Shown piece after piece: positions 58,868 through 64,000 of a stretch of DNA of 64,000 nt. This DNA comes from Actinomadura syzygii (GTDB lineage Bacteria > Actinomycetota > Actinomycetes > Streptosporangiales > Streptosporangiaceae), in NCBI RefSeq assembly GCF_008085905.1, contig NZ_VSFF01000008.1, forward strand, positions 372,001-436,000, read 5' to 3'. Numbering within the stretch: position 1 is the first letter of the stretch; each line of letters starts with the position of its first letter. A program made the position numbers and the translations under genes. The notes below the pieces were generated by a model. That model made no database searches and was not told the origin of the DNA. It was given only the letters and a program-made list of their open reading frames with translations.

Positions 58868-59380
58868 GCCCGCCCTCCCCTCCGAACCCTACTCCGCGGT
58901 AGCGAGATGATCTCCGAGTGTCGCCATTCATTTTGACGATCGGCCCGCGGCAAGAGTGCCAAGCCGAGTATAAAAAGCGCGTAATGAGTGGACCGCGAGC
59001 ATGAAGGCGCAGATGGGAACAGTCCAGCGCCTCGCGATCGCCGCGGAAGCCTGAACAAGGCGGCGAACACCCTGGTCAAGGCGCGGAGGGGCGCGGCGGG
59101 CCGAGCGGGATCGATCTTGCGGATACGGCCGTTCCGCTGGCCCGGGGTCGCTGAACTCGCAGGATTCGTGCGAACTTGAAAGTTCCTCGGCATAACTGTG
59201 AGCTCTTCGACGCCGCTAGGGATGAATGTATTTCGGGTTCACCTGGCGACGGCCAATTGAAATGGTTCTGACCCAATTGTCGTGAATCGAGCGCATCTTC
59301 ACCGGGCACATCGAAGGGTTGACCGAACAATCCGTCCTCGTGTGGACCTTGTTTCGCGTCTTCGTTCGGAAGCGCTGTGG
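58868..59380. other. Intergenic region with inverted repeats
   Basis: No gene is supported in these 513 bases. An AT-rich stretch around 58970-58990 could hold the promoter of the Cys-rich protein. An inverted repeat GAACTT-GA-AAGTTC is at 59172-59185. Two CCAATTG words lie near 59255 and 59275. Confidence 0.4.
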
Positions 59381-60262
59381 TCAGTGCTCGCGGTTGACGT
59401 GTACTCCTGCGAGCACTGCGAGGAGGACGACGCAGCCGCCGACCGCTCCGTGCTTCGAGGGGGCCTCGCCGAGGACGGCCCACGTCCAGATCGGGGTCAT
59501 GGGGGCGTCCAGTACGTCGATCAGCGCGGCGTCCCCGGACGGCACCCGGCCCGACCCGAGGATCAGGAACACCCGGCCGAGCCCCAAGGTCACGGCCCCG
59601 AAGAGCGCGGAGACCGCGAAGTCGCGGGGGTCGAAGCGGTAGCCGCTGACGAACGGGGCCGCCACGGCACTGCTCAGCAGGCATGCCATGCCGGAGGCGA
59701 TCAGCATCGGGGTGTCCCGGTGCGCGCGTGTGATCATGATGATGGCCGCCACGCAGACGGTCATGAGCAGGGCGAGCGCCATGCCCGCCGCGTCGCCCGT
59801 ACTGAGCCCGCCGCCGGTCATGATGGCGACGCCCGCGACGACTCCCAGGCCGCACGTCCAGAAGACCGGCGACGTCCGCCGCCGTAGGAACACCAGTTGG
59901 AACAGGCCGATGACCAGGGGGATCATCGCGTAGACGACCGAGACATTGACGACCGTTCCCACTCGGTAGGCGGCGACGAGGCTCGTCATCCCGAGTGTGA
60001 AGAGGCCGGCCACGCACAAGGACGGCCAACGGAAGTTGGCCCGGTCGAGGACGCGCCGGCGGGTGAAGAGGCGGGCGACGACCCAGATCGCGAGGGTGCC
60101 GAACAGTCCTCTGATGAAGAGGAGGTCGGCCAGGGGGAGCGAGACCGCCCGAGTGAACAGGCCGATCGTGCTGAACGACACCGCCGAGCCGAGCATCAGC
60201 AGGACTCCGGACAACCGCTCGTCCGCCTGCGGCTCGACCTCCTCGGGGATCGTCGACGTCAC
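59381..60262 (-). CDS. EamA/DMT-family exporter
   Basis: This encodes 293 residues with ten membrane helices arranged as two EamA repeats (GVLLMLGSAVSFSTIGLFTR; the second beginning GMALALLMTVCVAAIIMI). These drug/metabolite transporters export amino acids, purines or toxic compounds. It is divergent from a CGNR zinc-finger regulator with two operator-like repeats between them, so it is the likely regulated target. Confidence 0.92.
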   Translation of the reverse strand: MTSTIPEEVEPQADERLSGVLLMLGSAVSFSTIGLFTRAVSLPLADLLFIRGLFGTLAIWVVARLFTRRRVLDRANFRWPSLCVAGLFTLGMTSLVAAYRVGTVVNVSVVYAMIPLVIGLFQLVFLRRRTSPVFWTCGLGVVAGVAIMTGGGLSTGDAAGMALALLMTVCVAAIIMITRAHRDTPMLIASGMACLLSSAVAAPFVSGYRFDPRDFAVSALFGAVTLGLGRVFLILGSGRVPSGDAALIDVLDAPMTPIWTWAVLGEAPSKHGAVGGCVVLLAVLAGVHVNREH

Positions 60263-60330
60263 TGCGGCACCTCGTGTCCGGGCTGCGGCTCGTGCTTCAT
60301 GAGCGTCCCCTCGTCCCGGCCCCGGGTGAG

Positions 60331-60375
60331 TAACCGTATATACGGTTATCGAAGGGGTAACCTATCATGTGGTTA
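60331..60375. promoter_or_regulatory. Two TAACC-N8-GGTTA operators and -10 box of CGNR gene
   Basis: Site 1 TAACCGTATATACGGTTA (60331-60348) is a perfect 18-base palindrome. Site 2 TAACCTATCATGTGGTTA (60358-60375) keeps the same half-sites and 8-base centre. Site 2 contains a good -10 (TATCAT, 60363-60368) seven bases before ATG 60375, suggesting a leaderless transcript that a repressor would block. Confidence 0.75.
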
Positions 60376-60968
60376 TGTCCATGGAGGCGGTCGGAGATCG
60401 CGAGTGGGTCTGGTACGGGGGGCGGCTGAGCACCGACTTCGTGAACACCCGCCGGTACCGGTTCGCGGGCGGACGCGAGCTGCTGAAGGCGCCGGACGAT
60501 CTGGCGGCATGGCTGGCGGCCGCGAAGCTGACCTCCACGGGCGTCGGCGTCGCGGGCGCGGAGTTCGACGCCGCCCTGCACCTCCGGGAAGCCGTCGATG
60601 CGGGTATCCGGGCGACGGTCGCCGACGAGCCCGTCCCCGGGGATGCCGTGGACGTCCTCAACCACTGGCTGGACCGGCCCGCCGGCCCGGCGCGGCCTCA
60701 CCTCGTCCTGCGCTCCGGGGTTCCCGCCCTGGAGCGGCGGTTCGACCCGCGGGACGCCGTCACCGCGCTGTGCCGCGTCGCCGCCGACGCCGCCGAGCTG
60801 CTCGGTACCGACGCCCGCCGCACCTTGCGCATCTGCCCCGGCCCGGACTGCAGCGGACGCTTCGTCGACAAGTCGCCGGGCGGACGGCGGCGCTGGTGCT
60901 CCATGGCGGGTTGCGGCAACCGCGCCAAGGCCGCGCAGCACCGCCGAACGGTCAGAACCAACCGCTGA
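60375..60968 (+). CDS. CGNR zinc-finger regulator (ABATE domain)
   Basis: This encodes 197 residues from ATG 60375 (GTG 60369 or ATG 60381 also possible). The N-terminal ABATE domain (LSTDFVNTRRYRFAGGRELL) is followed by the CGNR zinc finger: ICPGPDCSGRFVDKSPGGRR and WCSMAGCGNRAKAAQHRR, the latter giving the family its name. The CGNR finger is thought to bind DNA. It is divergent from the EamA exporter, and its own start overlaps an operator copy, implying autoregulation. Confidence 0.92.
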   Translation: MSMEAVGDREWVWYGGRLSTDFVNTRRYRFAGGRELLKAPDDLAAWLAAAKLTSTGVGVAGAEFDAALHLREAVDAGIRATVADEPVPGDAVDVLNHWLDRPAGPARPHLVLRSGVPALERRFDPRDAVTALCRVAADAAELLGTDARRTLRICPGPDCSGRFVDKSPGGRRRWCSMAGCGNRAKAAQHRRTVRTNR

Positions 60969-61049
60969 TCGGCCTTCCGCCTCCGAACCTGACAACTACA
61001 CTCGGTAATGAAGTGTTCGCGGGGCGAGTTGGGGGAGGGCAGGCGACGC

Positions 61050-62408
61050 ATGCGGCGATCGGGCACGCGGTATTCGGTGCGGGCCCGCGCGACCCTGGTG
61101 ACCGTCCTCGTCTCGGCGGTCCTGCTCGCCCTCGCGCTCTCCCTGACCGGACGGGTCATGCGCGACTGGTTCAGGAACCGGAGCCAGGACCAGACCGAGC
61201 GGACCGTTCAGGAGCTGATCTTCGACATCGACCGTGGCCTGCGGAGCGATCCCGTCCCGGTCGGCAAGGGCCAGTCGGACCTGATCCAGGTCGAGACGCT
61301 GGACGGACGGGTCATCGCGGCCAGCGCGAAGATGCGGGGACGTCCCGCGCTGGTGGTGCCGGACGACACCGAACTGATCAACACCAAGGTGTGCCCGGGC
61401 TACCTCGACCGGTGCGCGTGGGTGTACGGGATCCGGATGAGGGAGTCGGCGTACGGGCGGAACGTGATGGTGCTCGCCGGCTCGCCGCTGCCGGTGCTGA
61501 CGAGCGTGTGGGCGCTGTCGCTGCTTCTGTCGCTGCTCCTCGCGGCGTTCCTGACGCTGATCGGCTGGTGGACGTGGCGGGCCATCGGGCTGGCGCTGGA
61601 ACCGGTCGACCGCATCCAGGAGGAGATGTCGGAGATCAGGGCGAGCAACCTGAGCCGCCGCGTCCCCGTCCCGCAGACCGGCGGGCATTTCCGGCGGCTC
61701 GCCGACACCGTCAACGACACGCTCGCGCGGCTGGAGGAGGCGGCCACCCGTGAGCGCCGGTTCACCTCCGACGCCTCGCACGACCTGCGCAACCCGATCG
61801 CCGGGCTGCGGACACGGCTGGAGGTCGCGCTCGACGACCCCGACGACCACGAGCTGCGGCCGGCGATGCGCGCGGCCCTGACCGACGTCGAGCGGCTCGG
61901 GGCCATCGTGGACGATCTGCTGGAACTCGCCCGACTGGACTCGCTGGCCCCGATGCCCATCGAGTCGCTCGACCTGTCCCGGCTGACGCGCCGGGAGATC
62001 GAGCGCCGCGGCCCCGGCAAACCGATCACGACCCGGCTGGAACCGGACGTGCGCGTCCGGGCCAGCCCGGTACGGCTGAGCCGGGTGCTGCACAACCTGC
62101 TGAACAACGCCGACCGCCACGCCCGATCGGCCATCGAGGTGACCGTTGCACGGGAGGGCGGGCAAGCCCGCCTGGAGGTGCTCGACGACGGCTCGGGCGT
62201 TCCCGAGGACGAGCGCGAGAGGGTCTTCGAGCGCTTCTCCCGTCTCCCCGAATCGCGCGGCAGGGACCCGCACGGCACCGGCCTCGGCCTCCCCATAGCC
62301 CGCGAGATCGCCGAGGTCTACGGCGGCTCCCTGACCATCCAGGACAGCCCGTCCGGCGCCCGCTTCGTCCTGACCCTCCCCCTCGCCCAAGACCCGCCCG
62401 CGCCCTAG
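61050..62408 (+). CDS. Orphan membrane sensor histidine kinase
   Basis: This encodes 452 residues from ATG 61050, preceded by a purine-rich GGGGGAGGG; an upstream ATG at 61008 is less likely. Two helices (about 14-35 and 150-180) flank an external domain with two Cys (NTKVCPGYLDRCAWVYG). HAMP, DHp FTSDASHDLRNPIAGLRTRL and ATPase (LLNNADRHARSAIEV, DDGSGVPEDERERVFERFSR, GTGLGLPIAREI) follow. No response regulator is adjacent. Confidence 0.93.
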   Translation: MRRSGTRYSVRARATLVTVLVSAVLLALALSLTGRVMRDWFRNRSQDQTERTVQELIFDIDRGLRSDPVPVGKGQSDLIQVETLDGRVIAASAKMRGRPALVVPDDTELINTKVCPGYLDRCAWVYGIRMRESAYGRNVMVLAGSPLPVLTSVWALSLLLSLLLAAFLTLIGWWTWRAIGLALEPVDRIQEEMSEIRASNLSRRVPVPQTGGHFRRLADTVNDTLARLEEAATRERRFTSDASHDLRNPIAGLRTRLEVALDDPDDHELRPAMRAALTDVERLGAIVDDLLELARLDSLAPMPIESLDLSRLTRREIERRGPGKPITTRLEPDVRVRASPVRLSRVLHNLLNNADRHARSAIEVTVAREGGQARLEVLDDGSGVPEDERERVFERFSRLPESRGRDPHGTGLGLPIAREIAEVYGGSLTIQDSPSGARFVLTLPLAQDPPAP

Positions 62409-62501
62409 GCGCTGGGGAAGGAGGGCGCCGGAGGCGAGGGTCACGGACAGCGCCTGCGCCGAGGAGCGCAGCTCGCCGGGTCGAAGACGCCGCGGGCGCC
62501 G

Positions 62502-63617
62502 CTACTCGGTGACGGAGACGGTGAGGCGGGCGGCGCGGCCCTTCTCGCCCGCCGCCCAGCAGGCGCCGTCCGGGGCGCAGTCGACGGTGTCGAAGCTGCC
62601 CGCGTCGAACCGCGTCCAGGACCGGCCGCCGGTCAGCGTGAGGTCGCTGCCGGTCGGGCCCACGGCCAGCGCGACCGGGCCGCTGAACCGCGGCCACACG
62701 ACGCCGGACCGGTACTCGGCGGGCGGACGGTCCGCCGCGCGCCAGGTGCGCCCGCCGTCGCTGGTCGTCGCGGCGGCGGTCGGGGACGGCTCGCCCGGAC
62801 GGTAGTCGCCGCCCACCGCGATCCCGTGCCGGGAGTCGCGGAACGCCACCCCGAACACGCCCTGCGACGGGCTGCTCGGCAGCGGGGTGTCGGCGACGGT
62901 CCAGGTGCGGCCGCGGTCGCCGGAGTGGAATACGCGGGAGCGGGCGCCGCCGCCGCTGGCGAGCCAGACGTCCTTCTTGCCTAGGCTGACCAGGCACTGG
63001 CCGCTGGCGGCGAACCCGGCCTCGCCCTCCAGCGCGGGCGGCATGCCCTTCGGCGGGAGGACGCGCCAGGAGCGCCCGCCGTCGCTGGTGGAGATGATCC
63101 GGAACCGGCCGTCGACCGGGTCGCTCATGGCGAGGCCGTGCCGGGAGTCGAAGAAGGTGACGCAGTCGTAGAACGCCTTGGGCTCGTCGTTCTTGAAGCC
63201 GAGCGTCCATGTCCGGCCGCCGTTGGACGTGCTGTAGACGCGGGACGCCTCGCCCTCGCCGATCGCGAGCACCACGGCCCGGTTCGCGTCGAACGCCTCG
63301 ACGTCGCGGAACTCCAGGCCCGCCGCGTCGGGCGGGGCGACGTTCCGCCAGGTGCCGCCGCCGTCGGTCGTCCGCAGGACGGTCCCGCCGCTGCCCGCCA
63401 GCCAGGCCGTCTTGCGGCCGACGGCGGCGAGGCCGCGGAACCGGGCGTCCGACCCGGTCGGGGTGAGCCGCCAGGACGGGCCGCCGATGACGGGCTGCGG
63501 CCTCGCGCCCCGGACGTCCTGCGCGTACGCCGTCCCGGGCGTCAGCAGGGACGCGCCCACGACCGCGCACACACCGGCGAACGACATCTTCCGGGCGAAC
63601 GCCCGCATCGGCTTCAT
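62502..63617 (-). CDS. Secreted YCF48/BNR-type beta-propeller
   Basis: This encodes 371 residues from ATG 63617 (nearby ATG codons are alternatives). A signal peptide ends near TPGTAYA. The mature protein has repeated propeller blades with Asp-box motifs: RTTDGGGTWRNV, STSNGGRTWTL, STSDGGRSWRVL, HSGDRGRTWTV, TTSDGGRTWRAA and LTGGRSWTRF, each about 45-60 residues apart. This is the sialidase-like/YCF48 BNR repeat pattern. No sialidase catalytic residues are seen, so binding or scaffolding outside the cell is more likely. Confidence 0.88.
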   Translation of the reverse strand: MKPMRAFARKMSFAGVCAVVGASLLTPGTAYAQDVRGARPQPVIGGPSWRLTPTGSDARFRGLAAVGRKTAWLAGSGGTVLRTTDGGGTWRNVAPPDAAGLEFRDVEAFDANRAVVLAIGEGEASRVYSTSNGGRTWTLGFKNDEPKAFYDCVTFFDSRHGLAMSDPVDGRFRIISTSDGGRSWRVLPPKGMPPALEGEAGFAASGQCLVSLGKKDVWLASGGGARSRVFHSGDRGRTWTVADTPLPSSPSQGVFGVAFRDSRHGIAVGGDYRPGEPSPTAAATTSDGGRTWRAADRPPAEYRSGVVWPRFSGPVALAVGPTGSDLTLTGGRSWTRFDAGSFDTVDCAPDGACWAAGEKGRAARLTVSVTE

Positions 63618-63676
63618 ACCGCGCAAGCTAACGAACGATGATCAAGCCGTCCAGACCCGGATGAGGCGGATGAGCG

Positions 63677-64000
63677 TCAGTTGACCGCCGCGCGGTAGGC
63701 GGCTTCGAGCCGCTCGGCGACCGGCGGGGCCGCCGGGTCGGGGCGCGGGACGCCGAGGTGCGTCTCGCGCAGCTCGTCCATGAAGTCGGACCACATCCCC
63801 GGGCCGCCGTGTTCGAGCAGCTCGGCGCGGACGCGCAGCCCCTCGGTCGTCGGACGGTGCCGCACCCCCCACGCGCCGAGGTGCACGAAGACGGGGACGA
63901 GCTGGACGGCCGCCTCGGTCAGGCTGTAGGTGGCGCGCTGCCCGGGCCCGGCGTCGTCGCGGGTGAGCAGGCCGTCGTGGACCAGCCGCTTCAGCCGGTC
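63677..64000 (-). CDS. HxlR-family regulator (partial, N-terminus beyond window)
   Basis: The minus-strand frame is open at the right edge and ends at 63677, giving the last 107 residues. The visible part contains DRLKRLVHDGLLTRDDAGPG, QRATYSLTEAAVQLVPVFVH and LGAWGVRHRPTTEGLRVRAE, the second half of an HxlR winged helix and its dimer helix. An acidic/Pro tail follows. The recognition helix lies outside the window. Confidence 0.88.
   Translation of the reverse strand, partial: DRLKRLVHDGLLTRDDAGPGQRATYSLTEAAVQLVPVFVHLGAWGVRHRPTTEGLRVRAELLEHGGPGMWSDFMDELRETHLGVPRPDPAAPPVAERLEAAYRAAVN

Overview
The window is chromosomal DNA from a high-GC Gram-positive actinomycete. Third codon positions are almost all G or C, GTG starts and 4-base ATGA/GTGA stop-start overlaps are common, and there are actinobacteria-specific families (GlpR/SepX-like divisome protein, LAL regulators, I36 inhibitor, M15 peptidase with coiled coil). 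A member of the Streptosporangiales such as Actinomadura is a reasonable guess, but this is inference. No insertion sequence, prophage, CRISPR array or rRNA was seen. Two tRNAs are present: Arg-CCT at about 17.85 kb (minus) and Ala-CGC at about 36.55 kb (plus).

Region 1 (1-7.7 kb) is an aromatic catabolism locus. A degenerate alpha/beta hydrolase and an IclR regulator run leftward. A tightly coupled operon runs rightward: M20-fold protein, isochorismatase-like hydrolase, CarAa-like Rieske oxygenase, a 45-residue membrane peptide, LigB-type extradiol dioxygenase, meta-cleavage hydrolase and a PDR-type flavin/[2Fe-2S] reductase. The last proteins form a complete hydroxylate, ring-cleave and hydrolyse route. 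The two flanking hydrolase homologues have lost their expected catalytic residues.

Region 2 (7.7-20.7 kb) is accessory: a GT87 mannosyltransferase, membrane proteins, an ArsR regulator, small secreted proteins (I36 inhibitor, Cys-containing protein), and a module of membrane protein, frameshifted KAP NTPase, ASCH-winged helix protein and Nudix hydrolase. A lipoprotein, the tRNA-Arg, a VanY peptidase and a divergent HxlR/SnoaL pair follow.

Region 3 (20.7-36.6 kb) resembles a conserved actinobacterial core: mscL with zinc ribbon, cpaB-like SAF protein, mtnP, fmdB, K+/H+ antiporter, 5-FTHF cyclo-ligase, galU, moeA/glp, moaC, mog, rimJ, glpR and tRNA-Ala. An MMPL transporter, a 2-hydroxyacid dehydrogenase and a deoR/nagA pair appear inserted into it. 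In mycobacteria and corynebacteria the galU-moeA(glp)-rimJ-glpR block links a gephyrin-like protein to the FtsZ divisome.

Region 4 (36.9-49.9 kb) looks like one envelope locus. It holds two divergent HlyD-type adaptors, a MacB-like ATPase and permease, a membrane beta-domain protein, a lipoprotein, a kinase, a response regulator and second kinase, then VTC polyphosphate polymerase-like protein, DUF4956 and a CotH-like kinase. Five of these unrelated proteins carry the same GGFPGGG-like glycine/proline-rich linkers, and the adaptor promoter has direct repeats that fit an OmpR-type regulator.

Region 5 (50-64 kb) is mixed: a LAL/LuxR regulator, small secreted proteins, a TetR/SnoaL pair with two palindromes, a SulP transporter with beta-carbonic anhydrase, an EamA exporter divergent from a CGNR regulator with two matched operators, an orphan histidine kinase, a secreted beta-propeller and the start of an HxlR gene running off the right edge.
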